64,000 nt of DNA from Flavobacterium laiguense (GCF_003097655.1 NZ_QCZH01000004.1:1-64000); one strand, 5' to 3'. Counted from the first letter of the stretch, positions 53,878 through 63,712 are shown. Numbers and translations: made by a program. Notes: generated by a model from the sequence alone, not told the origin.

Positions 53878-55290
53878 ATGCTAAAAACCATTTCGACACT
53901 AATTATCTTCCTATTTACGCTTTTAACAATCAGTTGCGCTTCGACTTCACAAAAAATCACGGCTTTAAAACCCGAACCAGACGATGCCGTACCATTAACC
54001 TATTCTAGCACTCCGTCGTATATAAACTTACCTGTCAGCATAAAACTAAAGGATATAGAAAACCAGGCGAATACATTATTAAATGGCTTAATCTATGAAG
54101 ACAACAAAATTGAGGATGACAATATTGAAATAAAAGTATGGAAACAGGCCCCAATTACCATCACAAACGATCATGGAAAAGAAGGACAGAAAACAAAAAC
54201 GGTTTTACCCCTGAAAATGTGGATTAAATACCGAATTGGAACCAAAACATTAGGTGTAGAACTGTACAAAACACAAGAATTCAATTTAAATGGAGTCGTA
54301 ACTCTACTAAGTGACATTAGCTTATCCAATTGGCGATTAAACTCAAAAACAACATTAAAATCATTGGAATGGATTGAAAGTCCAACGATGACTGTTTTTG
54401 GAAAAAATTTGCCCGTTACTTATCTTATTGATCCTGCGGTAAGCCTTTTTCAAACGAAAATCGAAAAAAACATCGATAGCGCCATTGAAAAATCAATGGA
54501 TTTCAAACCCAATGTTATGGATGCCATTTCAAAAATTAGCACTCCTTTTCTAATGAGTTCTACCTATAATAGCTGGCTTAGAATTGTTCCTATCGAAATT
54601 TACGCCACTAATGTCAAACTTAAGAATGATTCATTTTTACTCAACATGGGTATGAAATGCAACATGGAAACTTTAATAGCTAACAAACCCGAATCGAAGT
54701 TTGATGCCAACAAAATTGTTTTGAAAGCTGTTGATAAAATCCCAGAACAAATTTCGGCTAATATAGCAGCCGTTTCTACCTACCAAGAAGCATCAAAATT
54801 AATGACAGCCAATTTTGTCGGGCAAGAATTTGGATCTGGAAGCAAGAAAGTAAAAGTTCAAAATGTGGCTATTTGGCACAAAGACGGCAAAATGGTGATT
54901 GCTTTAGATCTTTTAGGAGCTGTAGATGGAACCGTTTATTTAAATGGTTTTCCACAATACAACGAAACAACCAAAGAAATTTATTTCGACAAACTGGATT
55001 ATGTATTAGACACCAAAAGCAAATTAATGCGTACTGCGAACTGGCTGGCGCAAGGAATCATTTTGAAAAAAATAGAATCGAATTGCCGTTATTCTATCAA
55101 ACAAAACTTGGATGAAGCCAAACAAAGTATGATGATGTATTTAAAAAACTACTCTCCTATGCCAGGCGTTTTCATCAATGGAAAAATGGAAGACATTCAG
55201 TTTCAAAAAGTGCAACTAACCAATCAGGCTATTATTGCTTTTATAAAAATAAACGGAACGATAAATGTTGCTATCGACGGACTGAAGTAG
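53878..55290 (+). CDS. DUF4403 family lipoprotein
   Basis: From ATG 53878 the 470-residue protein has a lipoprotein signal (LFTLLTISCAS, lipobox Cys near residue 20). The body (SYINLPVSIKLKDIENQANT) matches DUF4403, a family of tubular lipid-binding-like proteins of unknown function. The end is KINGTINVAIDGLK. It is monocistronic with its own promoter and terminator. Confidence 0.85.
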   Translation: MLKTISTLIIFLFTLLTISCASTSQKITALKPEPDDAVPLTYSSTPSYINLPVSIKLKDIENQANTLLNGLIYEDNKIEDDNIEIKVWKQAPITITNDHGKEGQKTKTVLPLKMWIKYRIGTKTLGVELYKTQEFNLNGVVTLLSDISLSNWRLNSKTTLKSLEWIESPTMTVFGKNLPVTYLIDPAVSLFQTKIEKNIDSAIEKSMDFKPNVMDAISKISTPFLMSSTYNSWLRIVPIEIYATNVKLKNDSFLLNMGMKCNMETLIANKPESKFDANKIVLKAVDKIPEQISANIAAVSTYQEASKLMTANFVGQEFGSGSKKVKVQNVAIWHKDGKMVIALDLLGAVDGTVYLNGFPQYNETTKEIYFDKLDYVLDTKSKLMRTANWLAQGIILKKIESNCRYSIKQNLDEAKQSMMMYLKNYSPMPGVFINGKMEDIQFQKVQLTNQAIIAFIKINGTINVAIDGLK

Positions 55291-55340
55291 AGTGGTCAGT
55301 GGTCCGTTTTTTAGTGACCAATCCTAAAAACCAAAAAAAT

Positions 55341-55378
55341 CAGTTTCTGAAAATATTTTCAGAAACTGGCTTTTTTTA
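55341..55378 (+). terminator. Bidirectional terminator after the DUF4403 gene
   Basis: CAGTTTCTGA (55341-55350) pairs with TCAGAAACTG (55359-55368) followed by a T run. It separates the DUF4403 gene from the convergent cytochrome oxidase cluster. Confidence 0.85.
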
Positions 55379-55426
55379 TTCAAATTGCAATTGAATTTTG
55401 CAATTGACAATGTTATTGATATTACC

Positions 55427-55690
55427 CTAGGATTTCTTCTTTTTCATTCGATAAATATAATACCCGAGTGCTCCAACAAGCACATACGGAATCACCATAA
55501 GATAAACGATACCGTCATTAACGGCAGCCGCTTTGACTTTATTTTCATTACCTGTCAAGGCAGCACGACACATCGCACATTGAGCGTAGGAAGAAACAGA
55601 AAAGAATACTGAACATAGAATATAGAAACATACTCTCAATCCAATTCGTCTTTTCTCTATCGTCTTTTTTTTGTTTTCTCTACTAAACAT
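55427..55690 (-). CDS. Small membrane protein with exported CxxC head
   Basis: The 87-residue protein has an N-terminal signal or helix (about 18-36), a short AQCAMCRAAL segment, and a second helix (about 60-80) followed by a basic tail. Similar small proteins sit beside DUF420 and cytochrome oxidase genes in Flavobacteria. The CxxC could bind copper or haem during oxidase assembly, which is inference from the neighbours. The start overlaps the DUF420 gene by 8 bases. Confidence 0.65.
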   Translation of the reverse strand: MFSRENKKKTIEKRRIGLRVCFYILCSVFFSVSSYAQCAMCRAALTGNENKVKAAAVNDGIVYLMVIPYVLVGALGYYIYRMKKKKS

Positions 55691-56222
55691 AATACGGCGA
55701 AATCATTAAATACACAACCACCCCAGTCACGGCAACATACAACCAAATTGGAAAAGTAATTTTTGCAATTTTCTTATGTTTATCAAATTTAGTGGCCAAT
55801 GCACGAACATAAGTTATCAGTACAAGTGGAATAATCACAATAGATAGCACAATATGCGTAATCAGAATAAAAAAATACACATATTTAAACATCCCTTCTC
55901 CTCCGTATTTTGTAGATTCAGCCGTCATGTGATAGGCAACATACATCGCCAGAAATGCTACCGAACATCCAATAGCCATCTTCATTAATAACTCGTGACG
56001 CTTTCTATTGCCGTTTTTAATCGACATTACCGCCGTAACCAACAAGACAGCTGTGATTCCATTTACAGTGGCGTAAATAGGCGGCAAAAACGACAGAGGC
56101 GCAACATCAAAACCGAAATCTTTTAACTTCACTTTAAAAAGAACCGCCACCACAACCGGTATTGCAATTGACAGCAAGACGATCCATTTATTATATTTTT
56201 GTTCTATAGTATTATTTTCCAT
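55683..56222 (-). CDS. DUF420 membrane protein (CtaM-like)
   Basis: The 179-residue protein has about five membrane helices. They include WIVLLSIAIPVVVAVLFKVK, ATVNGITAVLLVTAVMSIKN and FILITHIVLSIVIIPLVLIT, with a conserved His. DUF420 proteins are found with haem-copper oxidase genes and some (CtaM) are needed for oxidase assembly. It is followed by a SCO gene upstream (56296) in the same direction. Confidence 0.82.
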   Translation of the reverse strand: MENNTIEQKYNKWIVLLSIAIPVVVAVLFKVKLKDFGFDVAPLSFLPPIYATVNGITAVLLVTAVMSIKNGNRKRHELLMKMAIGCSVAFLAMYVAYHMTAESTKYGGEGMFKYVYFFILITHIVLSIVIIPLVLITYVRALATKFDKHKKIAKITFPIWLYVAVTGVVVYLMISPYYV

Positions 56223-56295
56223 TCTATTTTATTACTCTATTATTCTTTATTCTATTCTCTTTATTTTTTATTCTGCCAACTGAATTCTGAACTCT

Positions 56296-56982
56296 CTATT
56301 CTTTCAACAAAGCCTGTATATCTTGCTGAATGTCTCTCACTCCTTTTTTATCCAATCCATCATAGTACAAAATTGGATTTCCGTAATTATCTTTTCTACA
56401 TCTAATATTCCCCTTTTTATCAATTAAAGCAAAAAGACCCGAATGCTCGAAACCGCCAGCTACTTTATGATTTTCTCCCACATAAATATTAAACCCTTTG
56501 TTTGACAAATTGTAGATATACTCTTTATCCCCTGTTAAGAAATTCCAGTTGGAAGATTTTACACCTACAACTTTGGCATGTTCTTTTAAAACAGCAGGAG
56601 TATCGTGCAAAGGATCAATAGTTATTGAAGCAATAGCAAAATTAGGATTCCCAAAAAAAGCATTTTGAATGGTTACCATATTGGCATTCATTTTTGGACA
56701 AATAGAAGGACAAGTGGCAAAGAAAAATTCTAAAACATAGACTTTCCCTTTATAAGTATCGTTTGTAATCTTTACATTATCCTGATTTACCAGTTCAAAT
56801 TTAGGAACAGGACCTATCTTAACTAATTTATTATTTTCTTCTGTTGAACCAATCCCTTTATCTAAGCGATCACTTTGCACAATACTATTATTTTGCATTC
56901 TATCTACAATTTTTGGAATTGCATAAATTCCAAAAACGAGTATCACAAAAGAAATCCCTATATATGATTTGTTTTTAAACAT
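56296..56982 (-). CDS. SCO1/SenC copper chaperone
   Basis: The 228-residue protein has an N-terminal anchor (about 6-25) and a thioredoxin fold. The copper motif is CPSIC in LEFFFATCPSICPKMNANMV and the distal His is in GGFEHSGLFALID. It inserts copper into the CuA site of cytochrome c oxidase. It lies 4 bases after the stop of the SCO-like gene at 56987. Confidence 0.9.
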   Translation of the reverse strand: MFKNKSYIGISFVILVFGIYAIPKIVDRMQNNSIVQSDRLDKGIGSTEENNKLVKIGPVPKFELVNQDNVKITNDTYKGKVYVLEFFFATCPSICPKMNANMVTIQNAFFGNPNFAIASITIDPLHDTPAVLKEHAKVVGVKSSNWNFLTGDKEYIYNLSNKGFNIYVGENHKVAGGFEHSGLFALIDKKGNIRCRKDNYGNPILYYDGLDKKGVRDIQQDIQALLKE

Positions 56983-56986
56983 CGTT

Positions 56987-57628
56987 TTAAAGTTTTTTGG
57001 TTGCGTTATGATTCTTTTTTAAAGCTGCGCGGTATTCATAAAGAATGACTTTAAAATCATCCAACATTTCATTACTCAATTCTGCAGGATGAAAAGTACT
57101 GTATCCTTCTTTATAATCTTTCTTCTCTTTTCTACCACGAAGGTTTCTTTCTTTATCAATAATATAAACATTAGGAGTACCTAAATCACTACCTAAACTT
57201 GATTTAAGATTTAATTGTTTATAATATGATTTTATTGCTGAAGGAGTGGTAAAAACAAAATGCCATTGGCTTACATCAGTAAACGCACCCAAAGACTCCA
57301 GTACTAGCTTAACCTCTTTCTCGGTACCCAATGGAGAGATTACAACAAATTGCAAATCTTTGAAGTCATGATACCTTTGATAAATTTTTTCGTTTAGATT
57401 AAAATAATTTCCTCTATTTTTTAAAATTTCAGTACCCGAAAAACCAAGAATAGTAATTTTATTGTTTAAACTTACTTTTTCACCATTTAAAGATTCCCAT
57501 TTGCCTAAGTCGGCAACTTTAGGCGTGATTACCGGTAATTTGGTAAAACTATTGATACCTGAAGCAAAAAAAAGATAAGCAACAATTGGTAAAATAAAAA
57601 GAACAAAAAGGACGATATTTTTTTTCAT
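56987..57628 (-). CDS. SCO-like thioredoxin-fold protein lacking the copper motif
   Basis: The 213-residue protein has an N-terminal anchor (about 5-22) and a thioredoxin-like core (KITILGFSGTEILKNRGNYF and NVYIIDKERNLRGRKEK). At the place of CxxxC it has FSGTEIL, with no Cys, so it cannot bind copper as SCO does. It is likely a diverged SCO paralog acting with the intact one encoded directly downstream. Confidence 0.72.
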   Translation of the reverse strand: MKKNIVLFVLFILPIVAYLFFASGINSFTKLPVITPKVADLGKWESLNGEKVSLNNKITILGFSGTEILKNRGNYFNLNEKIYQRYHDFKDLQFVVISPLGTEKEVKLVLESLGAFTDVSQWHFVFTTPSAIKSYYKQLNLKSSLGSDLGTPNVYIIDKERNLRGRKEKKDYKEGYSTFHPAELSNEMLDDFKVILYEYRAALKKNHNATKKL

Positions 57629-57660
57629 TATGAAAAACTATAGAATTAAAGTGCAAAAAT

Positions 57661-57690
57661 AAAAAAAGGCACGCAATGCGTACCTTTTTT
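57661..57690 (-). terminator. Terminator after the cytochrome oxidase subunit genes
   Basis: GGCACGC (57667-57673) pairs with GCGTACC (57677-57683) with one mismatch, extended by A/T runs on both sides. It lies just beyond the COX IV-like stop and before the start of the SCO-like genes, and can act in both directions. It implies that the SCO/DUF420 genes are a separate or attenuated unit. Confidence 0.7.
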
Positions 57691-57706
57691 TTGAATTAAT
57701 ATCATG

Positions 57707-58057
57707 TTAAAAATTCCATTTAATGGTAGAATTCTTAAAAACCTCGAAAACATAGTTTCCTTCTGTTAATAGAATAAAAAGCAAATAACAAACTAAAAAT
57801 ATTAAAGGATAAACAACTGCATTTCTCAATGAATTTTTCTCCCCTTCCATGTGCATGAAAGCCCATACAATATAATATGCTTTAACAAGTGTTAATATAA
57901 TAAACAACCAGTTCAATAAATTCATACTCACAAAAGTATTCATATATAATGCGTCTGGTCTAACAATACCAAAACCAACTTCAACCGTTGTGATTAAAGA
58001 TAATAGACCGAAAACAGTCCAAATTCTTTTTGTATTAGAAACGTGTGCGTGTGACAT
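57707..58057 (-). CDS. Cytochrome c oxidase subunit IV family protein
   Basis: The 116-residue protein has three membrane helices (about 10-28, 40-62 and 78-98). KAYYIVWAFMHMEGEKNSLR is the usual motif of bacterial COX IV/CyoD-like subunits. It completes the aa3/caa3-type oxidase; it follows subunit III by 16 bases. Confidence 0.87.
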   Translation of the reverse strand: MSHAHVSNTKRIWTVFGLLSLITTVEVGFGIVRPDALYMNTFVSMNLLNWLFIILTLVKAYYIVWAFMHMEGEKNSLRNAVVYPLIFLVCYLLFILLTEGNYVFEVFKNSTIKWNF

Positions 58058-58073
58058 AATGATAAATCTAAAA

Positions 58074-59048
58074 TTAAACTAAATAGAAGAATGTGAAAAC
58101 AAATACCCAAACTAAATCTACAAAGTGCCAGTATAACCCCACTTTTTCGACCATCTCATAACTTTTTCTTTTTTCATAAGTCCCCAACAAAACATTAAAA
58201 AAGATAATAATGTTGATTACAATACCAGAGAAAACGTGGAATCCGTGGAATCCAGTTATAAAGAAAAAGAAATCAGCAAAAAGCTTACTTCCATATTCAT
58301 TATGGGTTAAGTTAGCCCCTTCAATAACCAAACTAGCTTGATTCAATCTCACTAGAGATTCCTCTCTAGACAAAACTGTTTTTCTTTTCTCTTTAGTTAA
58401 AGTTTCAGTTCTAATCAAAATATCTGGATGTGATTTGAATCCAGCTTGAACTTCTGCAACCGTGTAAGTTGGTATTGCAGACTCACTCATGAACCATTTT
58501 GCTTTGTCTCTAGATAAATGTTCTCTCTCTACAGGCAATTTTGCAGCAAAATCAGCCAAAGCCACACGATGCCCTTCTTTATCAACAAACTGTAGCAAGC
58601 TACCTCCTGTTGTTTCAACAGCACCATATTCTCCTTTGATAAAATTCTTCCATTCCCAAGCTTGAGAACCCACGAAGATTAAACCTCCAATAATTGTAAG
58701 AAACATATAAAGGGCAACTTTATCTTTCTTCATTTGATGTCCTGCATCAACGGCCAAAACCATTGTCACAGACGAGAAAATCAAAATAAAAGTCATCAAT
58801 GCCACATAATACATCGGAGCCGAAACACCGTGTAAAAATGGAAAGTGTGTAAACACTTCATCGGCCAATGGCCATGTTTCAATAAATTTAAATCTAGAAA
58901 AACCGTAAGCTGCTAAAAATCCAGAGAACGTTAAGGCATCCGATACGATAAAAAACCACATCATTAATTTACCATAACTTGCTCCCATTGGCTCATTGCC
59001 GCCTCCCCAAGTTTTTTCACTATTTGCAGTAGTAACTGTCGCTTCCAT
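58074..59048 (-). CDS. Cytochrome c oxidase subunit III (long form)
   Basis: The 324-residue membrane protein has seven helices of subunit III (GKLMMWFFIVSDALTFSGFL, GFHGFHVFSGIVINIIIFF, GLYWHFVDLVWVFVFTFFYL). There is a soluble insert (about 125-225) with several charged repeats not seen in the short form. Subunit III stabilises the catalytic subunit of the haem-copper oxidase. The catalytic subunits I and II are not in this window. Confidence 0.88.
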   Translation of the reverse strand: MEATVTTANSEKTWGGGNEPMGASYGKLMMWFFIVSDALTFSGFLAAYGFSRFKFIETWPLADEVFTHFPFLHGVSAPMYYVALMTFILIFSSVTMVLAVDAGHQMKKDKVALYMFLTIIGGLIFVGSQAWEWKNFIKGEYGAVETTGGSLLQFVDKEGHRVALADFAAKLPVEREHLSRDKAKWFMSESAIPTYTVAEVQAGFKSHPDILIRTETLTKEKRKTVLSREESLVRLNQASLVIEGANLTHNEYGSKLFADFFFFITGFHGFHVFSGIVINIIIFFNVLLGTYEKRKSYEMVEKVGLYWHFVDLVWVFVFTFFYLV

Positions 59049-59090
59049 AAAAGTTATTCGTTAAAAAGTTCCCAAATTTACGTTTTTTTC

Positions 59091-59678
59091 TTATTTAAAG
59101 AAAAATAAAAATAAAAATAAATAAACCCACAAGAAATCTAGAAAGTGCCAGTACATTGCACCTAGTTCAATTCCAAGAGTTTGAGTTGAATTATATTTTT
59201 GTTTAAAATGATTATAAATAATAATTAACAGCGAAATCATTCCGCCAGCCAAGTGAATCAAGTGTACAACCACCACTACATACAAGAATGTTGTTGTGAT
59301 AGAACTTGCACTTCCGGTAAAGAAATACCCCTCGGCAACGATCTGTCCAAACCCTACAAATTGCAAAACCACGAACGCAATTCCCAAAGCTAGTGTTGTC
59401 AAAAGTAAAGAAGTCGTCATACTATGCTTATCCTTTTGAATCGCTTTTTTAGCCAAATGAAATGCAACGCTGCATCCCAAAATAGCAATTGTACTAAAAT
59501 AAAAAGCAGAAGGCAATTGAAAGTTTTTAGCCCAATCTGCCCTAGATTGACTCACAACGTATGCACTCGTTAAGCCTGCAAACATCATGGTCATACTTAC
59601 CATTGCGAACAGCAATATTAATTTATAGGATTTTGCCGTCCTAGATTTATACTCTTCTGTAGTCATTGTCATTTCCAT
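59091..59678 (-). CDS. Cytochrome c oxidase subunit III (short form)
   Basis: The 195-residue membrane protein has five helices and the typical end LGAMYWHFLDFLWVYLFLFL. It is paralogous to the long form at 58074 (same final helix motif) and lies 42 bases upstream of it. Such adjacent pairs occur in Bacteroidetes oxidase clusters. Confidence 0.88.
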   Translation of the reverse strand: MEMTMTTEEYKSRTAKSYKLILLFAMVSMTMMFAGLTSAYVVSQSRADWAKNFQLPSAFYFSTIAILGCSVAFHLAKKAIQKDKHSMTTSLLLTTLALGIAFVVLQFVGFGQIVAEGYFFTGSASSITTTFLYVVVVVHLIHLAGGMISLLIIIYNHFKQKYNSTQTLGIELGAMYWHFLDFLWVYLFLFLFFFK

Positions 59679-59680
59679 AA

Positions 59681-60622
59681 TTATCTTAAAAATTTATCAA
59701 ATATGTATATTAATTGCAATAAGGTAATGTAAGACACGCTTACAAGCATCAAGGTCCTTGCTGCTTTTGCGGTTCTTATTTTATACAATCGCACGGCATA
59801 AAAAAGCATCCAAATACCTAGCAAAAACACAAAAACAGCTGCTATAGGCGTAATAAACAAATGCCCCGTATATCCCAAAGCCGGCAACAGAGAAGCTACA
59901 ATTAACCATACGGTGTATAATATAATCTGTAAGGCAGTCCCTTTATCTTTCTTACCGGTTGGCAACATAAAGAAACCCGCCTTTTCGTAATCTTCAAACA
60001 AAAACCAGCCAATAGCCCAAAAATGAGGAAATTGCCAGAAAAACTGAATTAAGAATAAAGTCCCAGCTTCAATACCAAATTCACCAGTTGCCGCTACCCA
60101 ACCCAACATAAAAGGAATAGCACCGGGAAAAGCTCCAACAAAAACCGAGAGAGAAGTCATCGTTTTAAGCGGTGTATAAACACTGGTATATAAAAAGATC
60201 GAAATCGCACCAAACATGGCCGATTTAGGATTAATCGTATAAAGCAAAACAACTCCAATTATCGTAAGAAGACTTGCAACAATCAAAGCCAAATTTGGAG
60301 ACATTCTTCCTGCGGGTACCGGACGATTTTTAGTACGATCCATTAGTGCATCTAAATCTTTTTCAATAACTTGATTAAAAGCATTTGAAGCTCCCACCAT
60401 ACAATACCCCCCAATTGCCAGCTTTAACAAAACAATCCAACTAAAAGGATGTGCATCATCAAAACCAAGAACATAACCGGCAATAGAAGAAAAAACAACA
60501 CTTATAGCCAAACCTGCTTTCGTAATTGCTTTAAAATCAATATAAATAGACTTAAATGAAAAGGGAATTTGTGTTGTACTCAATGCGGATAAAATTTGTA
60601 TATTTTTTGAAATCTGCTGCAA
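59681..60622 (-). CDS. cyoE: Protohaem IX farnesyltransferase (haem O synthase)
   Basis: The 313-residue inner-membrane enzyme attaches a farnesyl group to haem B, making haem O for the oxidase. It shows NAFNQVIEKDLDALMDRTKN near 82-101 (first Asp-rich motif) and LFEDYEKAGFFMLP near 207-220. Nine helices fit. It is also called ctaB. It heads the leftward oxidase gene run with a 2-base gap to subunit III. Confidence 0.92.
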   Translation of the reverse strand: MQQISKNIQILSALSTTQIPFSFKSIYIDFKAITKAGLAISVVFSSIAGYVLGFDDAHPFSWIVLLKLAIGGYCMVGASNAFNQVIEKDLDALMDRTKNRPVPAGRMSPNLALIVASLLTIIGVVLLYTINPKSAMFGAISIFLYTSVYTPLKTMTSLSVFVGAFPGAIPFMLGWVAATGEFGIEAGTLFLIQFFWQFPHFWAIGWFLFEDYEKAGFFMLPTGKKDKGTALQIILYTVWLIVASLLPALGYTGHLFITPIAAVFVFLLGIWMLFYAVRLYKIRTAKAARTLMLVSVSYITLLQLIYIFDKFLR

Positions 60623-60727
60623 AGATACGAATTAGATTCAAAAATAATCTATGAAATCAGAGAATGAAAATATAGCTGTTTTTTTATTCCGTTTTTACAA
60701 TACAATTGCACTGAAAAACTTAAAAAA

Positions 60728-62842
60728 CTAATAATCAAAATACCAATTAAACACATCCGATCTAAAACCAACAGAAAACCAAGTCGTTTCATTTGCGAAA
60801 TGCAATACCGTATTTGTAGTAGGATCAAAATTTCGATATAAAAAATTACCGAAAAATTTAAAATTGGTTGCTGGATTAACCAAATACCCCACTTGTACTT
60901 CTGAAATAAAAATACTGGTTTTATTTCCCTGACCTACATTGACACCTTTATCATAAGGTCTGTTTTCATCATAATCTTTATAAATATCTTGCCCATAGTT
61001 GTATTTATTATCCAGAGTATTATAATCAAATCCGCGAGTGCCGAACGTAAGCTTTGCATTCGCATAAAAACGATCCTTATGATAATATCCCAAAACCACC
61101 AACTCCTGAAAATTTCCTCCCCATTGGTGCCCTAAACTCTGGTTATTATGTCCATAATTTGTAACTGGCTCACTATGCGAATACACATAAGGGCGGACAT
61201 GATTGAATTCCAATTGCAGAACCAGATTATCCACATGAAAAGCATTGAAATATTTTACCCCCAATTGATAGCCCAGTTTATTTTTCCAACTTTTTTCCCC
61301 TCCAAATATATCTCCTGTAGAAAACTCGTCAATTAGGAATTGTCCATAAAGATTAACTTGATTATTCCACTTGTATTTATAAGTCAATCCCAAAAGAGCA
61401 TTCCCACTTTTAGAAGAAGAAGAAAACTCTACCGCACGATAAAATACAATTGGATTAACGAAGTTCGCATCAAAACCTCTACCGTTGCTGTTTGTCCAAA
61501 CCACCGATTCAAAAAAACCTAAATTCAAGCGATTCGAAACATTCCAACTTAGATAATGATTCACCATGTATTTTGAAGCATAGGTTTTATCTACCGTTAC
61601 CTCAGGACGAACATCCTTAAGCCACATATAATTTACGGTATATTTAATTTTCCAAAAATTTGCATCAATTTTAAAAAAAGGATACGGACTAGCTCCGTCT
61701 GCCAACAACAAGGAACGGTAACCGTCGCCAATAAAATTCTTACCATAGCCCAATTGCAAATCCAAAAATTTTGCGGCATTATAGGAAATATTGGCATCCG
61801 CCATCGGAAAATCAAAAGCGTCAGAGTTGTAGGCTTTCGCAATGCCTATTCCTGGCACAATGGCGGGGTTTCCTCCAGACGGTTTCATAGAGACGGCATA
61901 CTGATTGTAGTAATCCGCAAAACGACCTTGACTTTCATAAAAAGTGGTGGTGAAATTTAAACGAGATCCGAGCCCCCCTTTAAAATTAAGTGCTCTGGTA
62001 TTGACAAAAGTATAATCGGTTTTACTTGGATTAGAGATTCCACCTTGCACATTAAACAAAAAGTTCAAGGCAAACCAATACCCATCTCCCTGAATTTCGG
62101 CTAGATTTTCATTCCATAATTTTCGTCCCCACCAACCCGTCTTCTTCTTCATCAGACTGGCATTGATCTTTTGAAAATTATAATATTTTTCAACCTCGGC
62201 ATACGTAAACGGTTTTGAAGCCGTGTGATTGTTACTCCCCACTTGATTCATCGCACCATCAAATTGGGCATAATAACTCTGGGAAAAAGGAATACTTAAA
62301 TGACTTTGAAATTGGGGATTATCAAATTTTTTATAAACAATGCTATCCAATTCCGTCAGTCCTTCATTTATATTTATATTTTCTTTTTTAGCCAAAGCTG
62401 TTGCAGCAATTTGTTCTGGCGACAATAAAGGAATAGCTATACTTATATTAAACTTGGAATAAGTTGGAGTCCCGTTATAGGTAGGCGGGCCAATTTTTGG
62501 AAAATTACCAAAAACCCTTTTAGTTTCTGCAATCAGCTCTTCATTATTTGAATTAATGAATACTATTTTAAACTTTCCTGTAGGGTCTACTTCAAAAAGC
62601 ACTTTAACAACCCCTGTATATTGGTTTTGTTTCAACTTTTCAGGCACTTGGTAATTACGATACACGAATTGTTGCACTTCGTTATAGAAACAGTTTTCTA
62701 AATCTTGTGCATGCAAATTTTCGCAACTTAAAAAAACAGGAAAACGTTCGTCTGTATTTCCAGACTGTACAGCATTGGGGACTTGTGCGTTTACCAAAAA
62801 AGCACAAAGAAAAAGCAGGGAAGTTAATAGATTTTTATCCAT
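60728..62842 (-). CDS. Outer-membrane beta-barrel protein, candidate gliding protein RemB
   Basis: The 704-residue protein has a signal peptide (ending LVNAQ). A TonB-C-like domain follows at about 40-145 (VKVLFEVDPTGKFKIVFINS), then a large beta-rich C-terminal part (about 240-704) with many aromatic strand ends (KFFGNFLYRNFDP, SVGFRSDVFNWYFDY). I recall flavobacterial gliding proteins called RemB with this size and plan, but cannot confirm it. The gene follows deoC by 18 bases. Confidence 0.6.
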   Translation of the reverse strand: MDKNLLTSLLFLCAFLVNAQVPNAVQSGNTDERFPVFLSCENLHAQDLENCFYNEVQQFVYRNYQVPEKLKQNQYTGVVKVLFEVDPTGKFKIVFINSNNEELIAETKRVFGNFPKIGPPTYNGTPTYSKFNISIAIPLLSPEQIAATALAKKENININEGLTELDSIVYKKFDNPQFQSHLSIPFSQSYYAQFDGAMNQVGSNNHTASKPFTYAEVEKYYNFQKINASLMKKKTGWWGRKLWNENLAEIQGDGYWFALNFLFNVQGGISNPSKTDYTFVNTRALNFKGGLGSRLNFTTTFYESQGRFADYYNQYAVSMKPSGGNPAIVPGIGIAKAYNSDAFDFPMADANISYNAAKFLDLQLGYGKNFIGDGYRSLLLADGASPYPFFKIDANFWKIKYTVNYMWLKDVRPEVTVDKTYASKYMVNHYLSWNVSNRLNLGFFESVVWTNSNGRGFDANFVNPIVFYRAVEFSSSSKSGNALLGLTYKYKWNNQVNLYGQFLIDEFSTGDIFGGEKSWKNKLGYQLGVKYFNAFHVDNLVLQLEFNHVRPYVYSHSEPVTNYGHNNQSLGHQWGGNFQELVVLGYYHKDRFYANAKLTFGTRGFDYNTLDNKYNYGQDIYKDYDENRPYDKGVNVGQGNKTSIFISEVQVGYLVNPATNFKFFGNFLYRNFDPTTNTVLHFANETTWFSVGFRSDVFNWYFDY

Positions 62843-62860
62843 TTTGCTTTTAGTTTCTAA

Positions 62861-63607
62861 TCAATATTGAGAAGACGATTCTTGCCCATTCGCAATCGCT
62901 TTGGCTCCAGAAGTCCCAATGCGTTTTACACCAAGCCGAATCATTTGAACAGCTTCATCATACGTTCTCACGCCTCCAGCAGCTTTTACCGGAAGTGGAG
63001 AAGCGTTTTCAAGCATTATTTTCACAGAAGCGACAGTAGCTCCGTTAGGCAAATTATTTTCTGTTTTATAAAAACCCGTTGATGATTTTACAAAAACCGA
63101 ATCATACACGCCTTCTTTAAAATTAGCCACCACAACATTCTTAACCAATGCCGAAAGTTCCGCAATTTGCAAATCATTGAGTGCAGCCACTTCAATAATC
63201 CATTTTGCAATTTTACTATGGTCTAAAGCCAATTGAGTTCCTTTTAGGATTTCTTCTTTCACTAAGGCTAAATCACCTTTTTTGAAGGCTTCGTAATTGC
63301 ACACAAAATCCAATTCATCGGCACCATTTTCTATACACTGAAGTGCTTCATCCAGTTTTGCAGCTATAGAAGATTTACCTTCAGGAAAATCTATTACTGT
63401 TCCTACTTGAACTTTTGAATTAGCATTGGAAATCATTTTTTTAGCCAAACCAACCCTATTGGGACGTATCATGATCAGTTTGAAATCCTCATCAATTGCC
63501 TCTTGTATAAATCCTTTGGCAACGATTTCATTTTCACTTTCGTTCAACCCAGCTTGTTCAGCCGTTTTCAAGTATGTTGAATCTAAATAATTTTTAATGT
63601 TCATCAC
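62861..63607 (-). CDS. deoC: Deoxyribose-phosphate aldolase
   Basis: The 248-residue cytoplasmic enzyme splits 2-deoxyribose 5-phosphate into glyceraldehyde 3-phosphate and acetaldehyde. The Schiff-base Lys lies in VFVKSSTGFYKTE. The second Lys region is VKAAGGVRTYDEAVQMIRLG, and GADELDFVCNYEAFKKGDL precedes it. Length and order are normal for DeoC. Confidence 0.93.
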   Translation of the reverse strand: MMNIKNYLDSTYLKTAEQAGLNESENEIVAKGFIQEAIDEDFKLIMIRPNRVGLAKKMISNANSKVQVGTVIDFPEGKSSIAAKLDEALQCIENGADELDFVCNYEAFKKGDLALVKEEILKGTQLALDHSKIAKWIIEVAALNDLQIAELSALVKNVVVANFKEGVYDSVFVKSSTGFYKTENNLPNGATVASVKIMLENASPLPVKAAGGVRTYDEAVQMIRLGVKRIGTSGAKAIANGQESSSQY

Positions 63608-63632
63608 TGTTCAATTTAGAAGTTCAATTAAA

Positions 63633-63640
63633 CAAATTTA
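63633..63640 (-). promoter_or_regulatory. -7 element before deoC
   Basis: On the minus strand this reads TAAATTTG, a TAnnTTTG match, 25 bases before the deoC start. No TTG at the proper distance is evident. Confidence 0.35.
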
Positions 63641-63684
63641 CATTATTATACAATTACTCTTGATAATTTAAGCAAATGGTTTTA

Positions 63685-63712
63685 ACAAAAAAATTCCACC
63701 GAAGTGGAATTA
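63685..63712 (-). terminator. Rho-independent terminator with UUCG tetraloop after the VanZ-like gene
   Basis: On the minus strand ATTCCAC, a TTCG loop and GTGGAAT are followed by seven T. The stem begins inside the stop codon of the VanZ-like gene, so termination is tightly joined to that gene. Confidence 0.85.
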
